Part shown: positions 25,820 through 34,271 of the stretch, piece by piece
Layout: each line of letters opens with the position of its first letter
Numbering within the stretch: position 1 is the stretch's first letter
Assembly (NCBI RefSeq): GCF_041320605.1
Contig: NZ_CP166679.1
Location: 1,302,001-1,366,000, forward strand
From: Arenibacter antarcticus
Lineage (GTDB): Bacteria > Bacteroidota > Bacteroidia > Flavobacteriales > Flavobacteriaceae
Length of the DNA: 64,000 nt
Direction of reading: 5' to 3'
Position numbers and translations under genes: made by a program
Notes under the pieces: model-generated
What the model was told of the DNA's origin: nothing
The model's input: only the letters and a program-made list of their open reading frames with translations
Databases searched by the model: none

Positions 25820-26680
25820 TCATTGGTTTTGAGCAGTCCACCATGCGTTCACATCTTTAAAATCCTTGTACAGATTTGATCTATCCTTACATTTTGGATT
25901 TTCTTTCAACATTAGATCAACTGCCTTTTTACCTGCTCTGTCATTATCCATATAAAGCGCTACAGATTTATAGGCGTCAAACAGGTCAAACGATTTTTCT
26001 ATAAAGCCCAGGGAGTTTAATATTAAAAGGTCATTCTTTTCTATAAGATTATTACCCATATCCATCAGGCTCAACATATCAAACATGCCTTCGGTAACTA
26101 CTAGCCAATTGTTGCCATTCTTAATGTGAGTGATGTCTTTTGGGGAGCTGGAGTTCTTATAGTATTTGTTCCGTAACTCCCAACCCCCTGAACTGTTCTG
26201 TAAGCCTATGGCGAAGTATTCCCTACCCCGGAAAATATAATGGACCTCCTGACAAAGTTTGACTGCCGTAGAAAACGAAATTTTACGTGCATGTAAATAT
26301 CTGATCAATGCTAAATGTGTTATGTGTTGTGCATAGTGGACCTGAATATCATTTCCATTTTGCATGGTAACTAAAGGCTGCTGCTGAAAAGAAAAAGAGA
26401 TCTGCCCCTTTTGTAACCAAGCCAAGGTTTCTTTAACAGAAGTGCCGTTTATTAAACAAACCAGGTCAATTACATTGCCACCCTTCCCCGCTCCATGATC
26501 GTACCATCTGTTCAGTTTCTTGGATACCTTGAAAGAGGCTTGCGTTTCTGAGCGGAACGGACTCAGGAACCAAGCTTCTTTCTCAGATTCCTTTGTAGGA
26601 AAGTGCCCTAATTTTGCCAGCGCTTTTCCGATGGGATAATCTCGGGCTCTTTCACACGATATTTTATTGGTTCTTTGCAT
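25820..26680 (-). CDS. CHC2/Toprim primase-like protein of the mobile element
   Basis: A 286-residue DnaG-like protein. The N-terminal part has the primase zinc-ribbon/CHC2 type region (SPFRSETQASFKVSKKLNRWYDHGAGKGGNVIDLV split over 40-75), though the usual cysteines are missing. The C-terminal Toprim domain has VVTEGMFDMLSL and VALYMDNDRAGKKA (acidic E and DxD residues). It probably primes replication or second-strand synthesis of the excised or transferred element. It pairs with the primase-helicase gene upstream, separated by an iteron-like region, as in many Bacteroidota islands and plasmids. Confidence 0.8.
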   Translation of the reverse strand: MQRTNKISCERARDYPIGKALAKLGHFPTKESEKEAWFLSPFRSETQASFKVSKKLNRWYDHGAGKGGNVIDLVCLINGTSVKETLAWLQKGQISFSFQQQPLVTMQNGNDIQVHYAQHITHLALIRYLHARKISFSTAVKLCQEVHYIFRGREYFAIGLQNSSGGWELRNKYYKNSSSPKDITHIKNGNNWLVVTEGMFDMLSLMDMGNNLIEKNDLLILNSLGFIEKSFDLFDAYKSVALYMDNDRAGKKAVDLMLKENPKCKDRSNLYKDFKDVNAWWTAQNQ

Positions 26681-26707
26681 ATCCTATCATTTGGCTCTCG
26701 ATTTTGT

Positions 26708-26934
26708 CATCGTTTATTTTTGATGACAAAATGATGACAAAACGATGACGGCCCAATCCCCCGTATTTATTGACCTTAACTCTATCTCTCATCGTTTCAT
26801 CAAAAAAAAGTATAATTGGTAAGGTTGTTTTTTCTTTTCATCAGCGAATTTTTCGATAAATGATGCGAAATCGCCCGTAATACCCACAAACAGTACGTTA
26901 AACGCTTCATCGTTTGGTCATCGTTTCATCGTTT
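26708..26934. repeat. Iteron-like CATCGTTT repeats, candidate replication origin
   Basis: CATCGTTT occurs at 26708-26715, 26790-26797, 26908-26915, 26919-26926 and 26927-26934, with an inverted copy AAACGATG at 26740-26747. The gene-free gap lies between two replication genes. Close tandem copies at the right end suggest binding sites for a replication or control protein. Confidence 0.5.
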
Positions 26935-26936
26935 TA

Positions 26937-28133
26937 CTATTCTTCCCCAAAATGTTCCGACAGAAACTCCCTTTTTATAGTGTAGTACCTACCCTTGGCA
27001 TCAATCAACCCCATCCCTCCTTCCCGCCAGATCATCAATTTCCCATAGGCCAAGGAATTTTCCTGATTGACGAGCTTCCAGTCCTTTTTTAAGATATGCC
27101 TCAATTGGGTAAGGTCCGTTTTAATCCGGGTTTGGTTCAAGAGGTGTAGGGCATCCAATGGGCATAATTGCACCTCTTCCAATTCAAAAGTTTCCATTGC
27201 GCTCAGGATTATACTGGCAAGTTCCTTTTCCACCCTGTTCTTGTTGTTTTGCCTTAAATTCTCCAAGGCCTTGGTCTTTATCTGGGCAGGAGAAAACCAC
27301 ATCCGGGTCCTATTGGGACTGGTCAGTTTTCGTTGTTGCAAATAGAATAGGAATGCAGGTATCTCCCTTTCAAGATATTCCAGAAATCGTGTTTCCTCCT
27401 TTTTCAAGGTTGGAATCTTCAATACCCAAAAACGGGTTTCGTTATTATCTATCTTGATAAAATTCTCCTCGTTGTTACTACAAAGGATGAACTTCCCAAA
27501 GAATTCTACTTCCCTCTTATCCTTCCCCTTGGCTTCTAGTTTGTTGAAATTGGTCGTACTCAAGTACTTGATCCGTTCGGTCAATTCTTCTTTATTAAAG
27601 AGTACCTCGTCTATACAGATTAAGAGCTTGTTAGCCCAATCAGCATTAAATTGACTGCTAAAGCTATCATTGGTGAGATAGGTCAAGTTATTGTCGAACA
27701 CGGTTTTTAGCCATTTGAGAAAGGTGGTCTTACCTGTTGACCGCTCCTTAGATACAAGACACAGTATAGGCAACACCTGGACCGGCTTTACATATAACAG
27801 CTGCAGATAATCTAGACCTAAATCTAACTGGGGGCCGAAAATATGCTCCAATAGTTGTAGCGTATAGGGAAAAGCTCCCTCTCGCAGTTTATGGGGCAAG
27901 GGAGCATAGGTATTATAGAAACCGTGGCAATCTTGCTCAAAATGAATATGGCTGGGGAGACAGGTGAACCCATCATACTTTTTAATTCCACCGATAAAAC
28001 TCCTACCATGATCTTGGCGAATGGCCTCCAGGGTCCATGGAACGATAATTTCGTTGAAATTCCCGGCAATGGTCGGGACACATACCAATTTGTAATAGGA
28101 GGTGCCCACGCGGATGTAAGGTGTGTCTTTCAT
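26937..28133 (-). CDS. Primase-helicase (DUF5906-like, superfamily 3 helicase)
   Basis: A 398-residue helicase of the virus/plasmid D5-like class. The Walker A-like motif is SKERSTGKTTFLKWL near 128-142, Walker B is NKLLICIDEVLF near 165, and the motif C-like segment KFILCSNNEENFIKIDNNETRFWV lies near 215. It should unwind DNA at the element's origin together with the Toprim primase. It is transcribed with the excisionase-like gene, which ends 32 bases upstream. Confidence 0.82.
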   Translation of the reverse strand: MKDTPYIRVGTSYYKLVCVPTIAGNFNEIIVPWTLEAIRQDHGRSFIGGIKKYDGFTCLPSHIHFEQDCHGFYNTYAPLPHKLREGAFPYTLQLLEHIFGPQLDLGLDYLQLLYVKPVQVLPILCLVSKERSTGKTTFLKWLKTVFDNNLTYLTNDSFSSQFNADWANKLLICIDEVLFNKEELTERIKYLSTTNFNKLEAKGKDKREVEFFGKFILCSNNEENFIKIDNNETRFWVLKIPTLKKEETRFLEYLEREIPAFLFYLQQRKLTSPNRTRMWFSPAQIKTKALENLRQNNKNRVEKELASIILSAMETFELEEVQLCPLDALHLLNQTRIKTDLTQLRHILKKDWKLVNQENSLAYGKLMIWREGGMGLIDAKGRYYTIKREFLSEHFGEE

Positions 28134-28165
28134 AGCTCTGTTATAATGAAGCTGAAATAGATCAC

Positions 28166-28459
28166 CTACCTCTTTCTATTTTTCAATAGTTGCTGGTTAA
28201 ATTGGTGTTCTAAGGTTTCATCCGAAACATCGGGTTCCCCCAATAACCAGTTATCTATTGTATCCTTTTCAAAAAATTTCTGACGGATATGGGGATTGTT
28301 GCCCATGGGAATGAGCTTTAGCTGGGTCAGCTTGTAGATCTTGCTTTTGGAGAGTCCGGTGTATGTGGCCAGATCTTCTACGTTCATTACTTTCTTGGTG
28401 TGGGACAACAGACCTTTGATATCGGATAGGAGACCCACTACGTTTTCATTTTCTTCCAT
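28166..28459 (-). CDS. Excisionase-type HTH protein
   Basis: A 97-residue protein with a MerR/excisionase-like winged helix-turn-helix: NVEDLATYTGLSKSKIYKL near 26-44, then a wing ending in KDTIDNWLLG. Proteins of this size at the edge of islands guide excision by the integrase or switch on the mobility genes. Its position, about 340 bases from the tRNA-Asn gene and at the head of the replication module, fits that role. Control of the module by this protein is inferred. Confidence 0.8.
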   Translation of the reverse strand: MEENENVVGLLSDIKGLLSHTKKVMNVEDLATYTGLSKSKIYKLTQLKLIPMGNNPHIRQKFFEKDTIDNWLLGEPDVSDETLEHQFNQQLLKNRKR

Positions 28460-28756
28460 GATATTCGCTTTTTAGTTTTCTTCAAATTATAGAAGCAAAT
28501 AGCACAGAAAGAAGATCTAGAAAATTTTAACTAAAAAAAACAATATTATTTGAGGGATTAATAACGATTCTTAAAAATCGTTTAGAATTACGCAACACGC
28601 ACTTGTCATATAATGGTATTTGATAGAGAGCGCGGTATAACATTTCTCATATAGTAAGAACTAGTGATATTTTTAATGAAATACCCTGTTCTCAGTAAAG
28701 AAAGTTAGGAAATAGAACCTGAAGAATTTGTTTGACCTATGTTTGACCTAGGTCAA
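28460..28756. other. Right end of island, candidate attachment region
   Basis: No gene is seen. Near 28566 a small hairpin (AACGATT/AATCGTT) occurs. At 28730-28750 the ten-base GTTTGACCTA is repeated with one base between, and the second copy runs into the perfect palindrome TGACCTAGGTCA (28744-28755). This symmetry next to a tRNA 3' end is what an integrase core site often looks like. Confidence 0.4.
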
Positions 28757-28790
28757 TAAAAAAAGGCCTTGCATTTCTGCAAAGCCTTTG
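28757..28790 (-). terminator. Rho-independent terminator of tRNA-Asn
   Basis: On the minus strand a stem of AAAGGCTTTGCA with TGCAAGGCCTTT (one mismatch, four-base loop) is followed by seven T. It starts 12 bases after the tRNA-Asn 3' end. Confidence 0.8.
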
Positions 28791-28800
28791 TTTATAGTAG

Positions 28801-28874
28801 CTCCCCCTCTTGGGCTCGAACCAAGGACCCTCTGATTAACAGTCAGATGCTCTAACCAACTGAGCTAAGGAGGA
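28801..28874 (-). tRNA. tRNA-Asn (anticodon GTT)
   Basis: A complete cloverleaf can be folded. The acceptor stem is TCCTCCT with AGGGGGA, the D arm GCTC...GAGC, the anticodon arm TCTGA-CTGTTAA-TCAGA with anticodon GTT, and the T arm CTTGG-TTCGAGC-CCAAG. The discriminator base is G, and CCA is not encoded. The 3' end faces the island, as expected for a tRNA used as an integration target. Confidence 0.96.
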
Positions 28875-28893
28875 GTGTATTTCATTGCCTTTA

Positions 28894-28909
28894 GGCGGGC
28901 TTGCCTGCC
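28894..28909. repeat. Short REP-like hairpin
   Basis: GGCGGGC-TT-GCCTGCC forms a GC-rich stem with one mismatch in an otherwise AT-rich spacer. It resembles dispersed palindromes of flavobacterial genomes. Confidence 0.35.
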
Positions 28910-29020
28910 GAAGAAACACCATCAGCGTTCCGTAGGCGGGTGCAAATATAAATGTTTTTTCAAATACGCCAAACAAAAATTGATTGTTTTATAGGTATTT
29001 TTTGAAAATATTTTATTTCC

Positions 29021-30337
29021 CTAGATAAACCGCTTTACAATATTCCAAATATCATTACCAAACACCAACAACATAAGCCCCATAAGAAGCACAAAACCAA
29101 TTATTTGACCGGTCTCCAATACTTTTTCACTAGGCTTTCTTCCCGAGATCATCTCGTATAACAAAAACATTACATGCCCCCCATCCAAAGCCGGAATCGG
29201 TAAAATATTTAGAAATGCCAACCAAACGGAGAACATTGCCATAAAACTCCAAAAGAAAGTCCAGTCCCAAACTTCGGGCATCATTTCCACGATTCCGATT
29301 GGTCCCTTAACTTGCTTGTAGGCTCCTGTCTTGGTATTGAAAATAACCTTAAACTGCCTTATCTGATCTGTAAGCACCTGTATGGTCCTATTATAACCCG
29401 CAGGGATAGCCGCTAAAAAGCTATAGTTATCGGTAACACTTAAATCTGTTAAATCCAATTGTATCCCAATCACTCCTTCTTCTGGTACTACAAGATCCAA
29501 ATGCTCAGTTTTACCAGCTCTAAGGACACTGATATCTAACTTCTGATTGACAGAAGATCCAATCTTCGCTGTAAATTCGTCCCAATATTTAGTATTCTGT
29601 CCGTTTACACCAATAATTTCGTCCCCAGGCAACAATCCTGCATTCTCCGCCACTGAATTAGGCATCACCTTACTGATCATGGCCTTGGAGCGATACCCTA
29701 AGAATCTTTTCCCTTGGGTAGCAAAAACAGTTTCCTTACCCTCATCGGATAACGGAAAGGTGATTTCCTTCCCATCACGCCTAACTGTCACCTCATCTCC
29801 GAGGATAATATCCAATATCGCCTCATTAAACTTTTTGGTCTGCTTGTCATCCACCATTAAAATCTGATCCCCTGTCTTAAGTCCCAATTGCTCTCCAATA
29901 GAATCTACAACAATACCGTATTTTAAACTATCGGACGGAATATAGGTGTCTCCATTATTAAACAGCAACATGGTATAAATGACCCAGGCCAATAGGAAAT
30001 TGACAATAACTCCCCCTGTCATAATAATGAGTCGTTGCCATGCCGGTTTGCTCCTAAATTCCCATGGTTGTGGTTCTTGCTTCAACTGCTCGGTGTCCAT
30101 GCTCTCATCAATCATCCCCGAAATCTTAACGTATCCGCCCAACGGCAACCACCCTATTCCATATTCTGTATCGCCTATCTTTTTCTTGAACAAGGAAAAT
30201 TTCACATCAAAAAATAAATAGAACTTCTCTACTTTGGTCTTAAAATATTTGGCCGGTAAAAAGTGACCCAGTTCATGTAGTATGACCAATATTGAGATGA
30301 TCAGGATAAACTGTATAATTTGAATTGCTATCGTCAT
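29021..30337 (-). CDS. rseP: Site-2 membrane metalloprotease RseP
   Basis: An intramembrane zinc protease of 438 residues that cuts membrane-anchored regulators such as anti-sigma factors. The HEXXH motif is HELGH at 21-25 in the first membrane helix. Two PDZ-like stretches follow (SIGEQLGLKTGDQILMVD, VAENAGLLPGDEIIGVNG), and the third zinc ligand is in LPIPALDGGH near 390. It lies just beyond the tRNA-Asn and is typical core chromosome. A TACTTTTG box upstream at 30367-30374 probably drives it. Confidence 0.95.
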   Translation of the reverse strand: MTIAIQIIQFILIISILVILHELGHFLPAKYFKTKVEKFYLFFDVKFSLFKKKIGDTEYGIGWLPLGGYVKISGMIDESMDTEQLKQEPQPWEFRSKPAWQRLIIMTGGVIVNFLLAWVIYTMLLFNNGDTYIPSDSLKYGIVVDSIGEQLGLKTGDQILMVDDKQTKKFNEAILDIILGDEVTVRRDGKEITFPLSDEGKETVFATQGKRFLGYRSKAMISKVMPNSVAENAGLLPGDEIIGVNGQNTKYWDEFTAKIGSSVNQKLDISVLRAGKTEHLDLVVPEEGVIGIQLDLTDLSVTDNYSFLAAIPAGYNRTIQVLTDQIRQFKVIFNTKTGAYKQVKGPIGIVEMMPEVWDWTFFWSFMAMFSVWLAFLNILPIPALDGGHVMFLLYEMISGRKPSEKVLETGQIIGFVLLMGLMLLVFGNDIWNIVKRFI

Positions 30338-30366
30338 TAACTATGGTTTTAAACTTTAAAAACGAA

Positions 30367-30374
30367 CAAAAGTA
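30367..30374 (-). promoter_or_regulatory. Probable -7 box of rseP
   Basis: TACTTTTG on the minus strand matches the Bacteroidota -7 consensus TAnnTTTG about 30 bases upstream of the rseP ATG. No good TTG is found at the -33 spacing. Confidence 0.4.
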
Positions 30375-30500
30375 CATTTTTAACAGTTCTTAAAAAAAGA
30401 AACTATTGTCCCCCAATCCGATTTAAGAAACATTTAGCAGGAAAGTGCCCAAGAAGCCTTGAAAAATATGCCTAGCTGGACTACCTTTACCAAAAAAATC

Positions 30501-31187
30501 ATGCGCAAGTTTTTTAGCAAACTAAAATATATAGGCATTGCCCTTTTTATAGTTTCCTCAATTATTATCTATTTGTTCATGAACGCGGTAAGACCGCAAA
30601 AAACGCTACCCGTATACCAACCTTCCATGGTGAATTTTGAGCTGGTGGACAGCACTATGCAGCACATTAAAAAATACCATACCATAGCCGATTTCGCCCT
30701 GACCAACCAAAATGGAAAATTAGTGACCCAGAAAGATTATGAAGACAAAATCTATATTGCAGATTTTTTCTTCACCACCTGCCCTACTATATGCCCCATC
30801 ATGACCCGGAATATGGCCGATATACAAAACAAGATAAAGGATGATGACGATGTTTTACTACTCTCACACTCCGTTACCCCAGAAATCGATTCTGTTGCTC
30901 AATTAAAGAAATACGCTGTAGAACAAGGAGTCTTAGACCAAAAATGGAATTTGGTCACCGGCGATAAAAAGCAGATCTATGAATTGGCCAGAAAATCGTA
31001 CTTAGTAGTGAAAACCGATGGCGATGGCGGACCTTTTGACATGATCCATACCGAAAATTTCATCCTAATAGACAAGTCTAGACGCATAAGGGGATTTTAT
31101 GACGGTACCAACGCTGAGGAAATGGAACAGTTAATGAGCGATTTGGAAATCCTAAAAACTATCTATGACGATAATCCATCCCATTGA
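30501..31187 (+). CDS. Sco1/SenC-family copper chaperone
   Basis: A thioredoxin-fold protein anchored by one N-terminal membrane helix (residues 10-27) that delivers copper to cytochrome oxidase or acts as a redox protein. The copper ligands are C94 and C98 in TTCPTICP and H183 in DMIHTENF. The ATG at 30501 (MRKFFSKLKY) gives the usual N-terminus. In-frame TTG 30459 and ATG 30468 upstream would add 11 to 14 residues. It is divergent from rseP. Confidence 0.92.
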   Translation: MRKFFSKLKYIGIALFIVSSIIIYLFMNAVRPQKTLPVYQPSMVNFELVDSTMQHIKKYHTIADFALTNQNGKLVTQKDYEDKIYIADFFFTTCPTICPIMTRNMADIQNKIKDDDDVLLLSHSVTPEIDSVAQLKKYAVEQGVLDQKWNLVTGDKKQIYELARKSYLVVKTDGDGGPFDMIHTENFILIDKSRRIRGFYDGTNAEEMEQLMSDLEILKTIYDDNPSH

Positions 31188-31425
31188 CGATTTAAATTTC
31201 TATAAACTACACAGCTGCGATCTAATTAAGCATACTTTTTAGTTAACATAACTCTTATAGACACCCCAGAATAGCAACATAAGTGGTAATTTCCAATACC
31301 ACAGTATGATTGATAAGCCTATTTTCCATAAACCAAACGAATTACCCAATTTGTTTAAAGACCCACTACATTATTAATTTTTTTACCTTATTTTTGTGCT
31401 TACTTAAATTCAATCTAAATAAAAA
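31188..31425 (+). promoter_or_regulatory. feo leader region with -7 box
   Basis: This 238-base gap holds no gene. TATTTTTG at 31389-31396 matches the -7 consensus and would place transcription start about 20 bases before feoA. No clear -33 TTG or Fur-like palindrome was recognised. Confidence 0.35.
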
Positions 31426-31668
31426 TTGACTACCACAGTAGCACATTTAAGACGCGGGCAAAAGGGAATTATCAAAGAATTTTCTGATGGAGTTCTTCCT
31501 ATAAAACTCATGGAATTGGGATGCTTACCTGGCAACGAAATAGAATTGGTACAAGTAGCTCCCCTTAGGGACCCGATTTATATTAATTGTAACGGCACGC
31601 ATATCGCCATAAGAAGGTCTGTTGCAATTTTAATAGAATTAGAAATTATTGAAGATTCCCCGCTATGA
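31426..31668 (+). CDS. feoA: Ferrous iron transport protein FeoA (TTG start)
   Basis: An 80-residue SH3-like protein that assists the FeoB transporter. Conserved elements are LRRGQKGIIKEF, LMELGCLPGNEIELV and the ending segment GTHIAIRRSVA. An in-frame TAA lies just upstream of the TTG at 31426 and no ATG is available near it, so TTG is the start. The stop overlaps the feoB ATG by four bases, so the two genes are coupled. Confidence 0.92.
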   Translation: MTTTVAHLRRGQKGIIKEFSDGVLPIKLMELGCLPGNEIELVQVAPLRDPIYINCNGTHIAIRRSVAILIELEIIEDSPL

Positions 31669-33902
31669 GCAAACAGATAAAGGTAGCCCTAATAGGCAAC
31701 CCCAACACTGGCAAAACCTCCGTTTTCAATCAGCTTACAGGACTAAAACAGAAAGTTGGGAATTATCCTGGTATTACCGTAGAGAAGAAAGAGGGCATAT
31801 GCAAACTACCAAGGGGCGTTAAAGCCCATATTCTTGACCTTCCTGGCACCTACAGCCTTAACACCACCTCCTTGGATGAAAGTGTGGCAGTAGAATTGTT
31901 GCTCAATAAAAATGACAAGGATTTTCCCGATGTGGCCGTAGTGATCAGCGATGTGGAGAATTTAAAGCGAAATTTACTGCTTTTTACCCAGATTAAAGAT
32001 CTGAGAATACCAGCAATTCTGGTGATCAATATGGCCGATAGGATGACCAGAAAAGGTATTACGCTAGATATTGATCTATTAGAGGAAAAACTAGATACCA
32101 AAATTGCACTGGTCAGTACTAGGAAAGGTATAGGGATAATTCGGATCAAGGAATTGATTGCAAATTACAAAAGTCTCTCCGTTACTCCCAATATTGACAC
32201 TTCCGTAATTGCTCCAGAATATTTTAACAAGCTGAAAACCACTTTCCCGAAAGAGGATATTTACAAACTATGGTTGGTAATTACCCAGGATGTAAACTTT
32301 ATGCCCATAGAGAAAAATCCGATCAGTATTCCCGCCTCTTTTGAAACAAAATCCAAACCCGAACTAAAACGGTTACAACAAAAAGAAACCATCCTAAGGT
32401 ACCAATTTATTAACGGTATCTTAAAGCAAGCCTATAAGGTAGACCTAAATGCCGCCAAGGGATTAAGGGCCAGCCTAGACAAAATATTGACCCACAAAGT
32501 ATTCGGATATCTAATTTTTTTCTTAATCCTGCTCACCATTTTCCAAGCTATTTACGACTGGAGCAGCTATCCAATGGATTTTATCGATGAACTCTTTGCT
32601 TCGGGTAGTGAATGGGTAAAGAACACCCTTCCCCCTGGTGTATTCACAGATCTGATCGCAGAAGGTATTCTTGCAGGAATAGGTGGGGTGGTCATTTTTA
32701 TACCGCAAATAGCCTTTTTGTTCTTATTTATTTCTTTGTTGGAAGAATCTGGATATATGAGTCGGGTAGTGTTTTTAATGGACCGTTTAATGCGTCCCTT
32801 TGGACTCTCCGGAAAAAGTGTGGTCCCCCTTATTTCGGGTACTGCATGTGCCATACCCGCAATTATGGCTACAAGGACCATCGAAAATTGGAAAGAAAGA
32901 TTAATTACCATCTTGGTCACCCCTTTTACAACCTGTTCCGCACGCCTCCCCGTATACCTGATAATTATCGCATTAGTGATTCCAGAAGGCCGTTTTCTTG
33001 GCCTTAGCTATCAGGCACTCACCCTAATGCTACTCTATCTTCTTGGCTTTGGAGCCGCTATATTTTCGGCCATGATCCTAAATAAGATCATGAAAATAAA
33101 GACCAAGACCTTTTTTGTGATGGAGATGCCAAATTACAAGCTTCCACTTCTAAAAAATGTAGGGTACACCGTTCTGGAAAAGACAAAAAGCTTTGTTATA
33201 GGAGCGGGTAAGATAATCCTGGCTATTTCCATAATTCTTTGGTTTTTAGGGTCTAACGGATATTCCGATAATTTTCACAACGCCGAAACCATCATTAAAG
33301 AAAAAATTGAAAAAGAAGGATTTACTGACTTTAACCTTGCCAATATGGAGACTAGTTTAGCCTCCTACAAGGAATCCTTGCAAGATAGTATCGCTAAAAA
33401 CGCATATCATTTAGATCAATTAACCATTGCTGACTCCCTAAAAAACAAAGCCGCAATATTAAAGCAAAAAGCTGAAAATCAGGAAGTAGCAAGTTACAAA
33501 TTGGAAAATTCCTATATGGGGATTATGGGTAAAGCAATTACCCCCATTGTTCAACCACTAGGATACGATTGGAAAATTGGTATTGCAGTACTTACCTCAT
33601 TTGCGGCTAGAGAAGTCTTTGTAGGCACTTTGGCCACCATATATAGCGTTGGCAGCGATGAAGAGGATACTATTAAAAATAGAATGGCCGCAGAAATTGA
33701 TCCTGTAACCAAAAAACCATTGTTTAATCTCGCATCAGGCATTTCCCTCTTGCTTTTTTACGCATTTGCTATGCAGTGCATGAGTACTTTGGCAATTGTA
33801 AAAAGAGAGACCAATACTTGGAAATGGCCCGCAGCTCAGCTAGTATTTATGAGTCTTTTTGCTTATATTGTAGCACTGATTGCCTATCAATTATTGAAAT
33901 AA
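31665..33902 (+). CDS. feoB: Ferrous iron transporter FeoB
   Basis: The inner-membrane Fe2+ permease with a cytosolic GTPase domain (745 residues). The G1 motif is GNPNTGKT at 11-18, G3 is DLPGTYSL, G4 is the NMAD segment, and a helical regulatory domain follows. The two Gate repeats are clear (PLISGTACAIPAIMATR with Cys, and AAREVFVGTLATIY). A long soluble insertion of about 100 residues between gates (near 540-610) is typical of Bacteroidota FeoB. Upstream feoA and a downstream Cys-rich partner complete the operon. Confidence 0.96.
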   Translation: MSKQIKVALIGNPNTGKTSVFNQLTGLKQKVGNYPGITVEKKEGICKLPRGVKAHILDLPGTYSLNTTSLDESVAVELLLNKNDKDFPDVAVVISDVENLKRNLLLFTQIKDLRIPAILVINMADRMTRKGITLDIDLLEEKLDTKIALVSTRKGIGIIRIKELIANYKSLSVTPNIDTSVIAPEYFNKLKTTFPKEDIYKLWLVITQDVNFMPIEKNPISIPASFETKSKPELKRLQQKETILRYQFINGILKQAYKVDLNAAKGLRASLDKILTHKVFGYLIFFLILLTIFQAIYDWSSYPMDFIDELFASGSEWVKNTLPPGVFTDLIAEGILAGIGGVVIFIPQIAFLFLFISLLEESGYMSRVVFLMDRLMRPFGLSGKSVVPLISGTACAIPAIMATRTIENWKERLITILVTPFTTCSARLPVYLIIIALVIPEGRFLGLSYQALTLMLLYLLGFGAAIFSAMILNKIMKIKTKTFFVMEMPNYKLPLLKNVGYTVLEKTKSFVIGAGKIILAISIILWFLGSNGYSDNFHNAETIIKEKIEKEGFTDFNLANMETSLASYKESLQDSIAKNAYHLDQLTIADSLKNKAAILKQKAENQEVASYKLENSYMGIMGKAITPIVQPLGYDWKIGIAVLTSFAAREVFVGTLATIYSVGSDEEDTIKNRMAAEIDPVTKKPLFNLASGISLLLFYAFAMQCMSTLAIVKRETNTWKWPAAQLVFMSLFAYIVALIAYQLLK

Positions 33903-33978
33903 CGGACGCTAAGGTCTGGTGAGTTTTGAAATTTCAACTTCAGACATTTGGACGTTCAACAACTATAAAATTAAAAAA

Positions 33979-34128
33979 ATGAGTATTCTTCAAGACATAT
34001 TGGTCTATATCACGGTCGCCATTGCACTAGGTTATCTCATTAAAAAATTCCTATTGCCGAAATCCTTGTTTGCCGGTAAGAAAGGCAGCTCTAAAGGTTG
34101 TGGAGAGGGAGATTGTGGCTGTCATTAG
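33979..34128 (+). CDS. FeoB-associated Cys-rich membrane protein
   Basis: A 49-residue protein with one membrane helix (ILVYITVAIALGYLIKKF) and a C-terminal Cys-rich tail (SKGCGEGDCGCH). Such small proteins follow feoB in many bacteria and may support iron handling at the membrane. ATG 33979 is chosen. A GTG at 33919 would add 20 residues that do not fit the family. Confidence 0.82.
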   Translation: MSILQDILVYITVAIALGYLIKKFLLPKSLFAGKKGSSKGCGEGDCGCH

Positions 34129-34271
34129 CAATCGCTCATAAAAGCTGATTCATGAGAAATGGCGGTTCTTCCTATTTGCTGAAAATAGACCAACACCTTC
34201 TTAATATTTACCAAAAATGACCTGACGTAAGGATTCTTATTCGTTATTTCGTTATATAATACCCACCTTTT

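Noticed and set aside
1-28800. CRISPR array or cas genes in the defence island
   Set aside because: No regularly spaced direct repeats or Cas-like proteins were found. The repeats seen are short inverted cores and iteron-like octamers.
31426-31428. Treating the TTG start of feoA as a lesion
   Set aside because: An in-frame stop precedes it, the protein is complete from this codon, and TTG starts are plausible in this operon.
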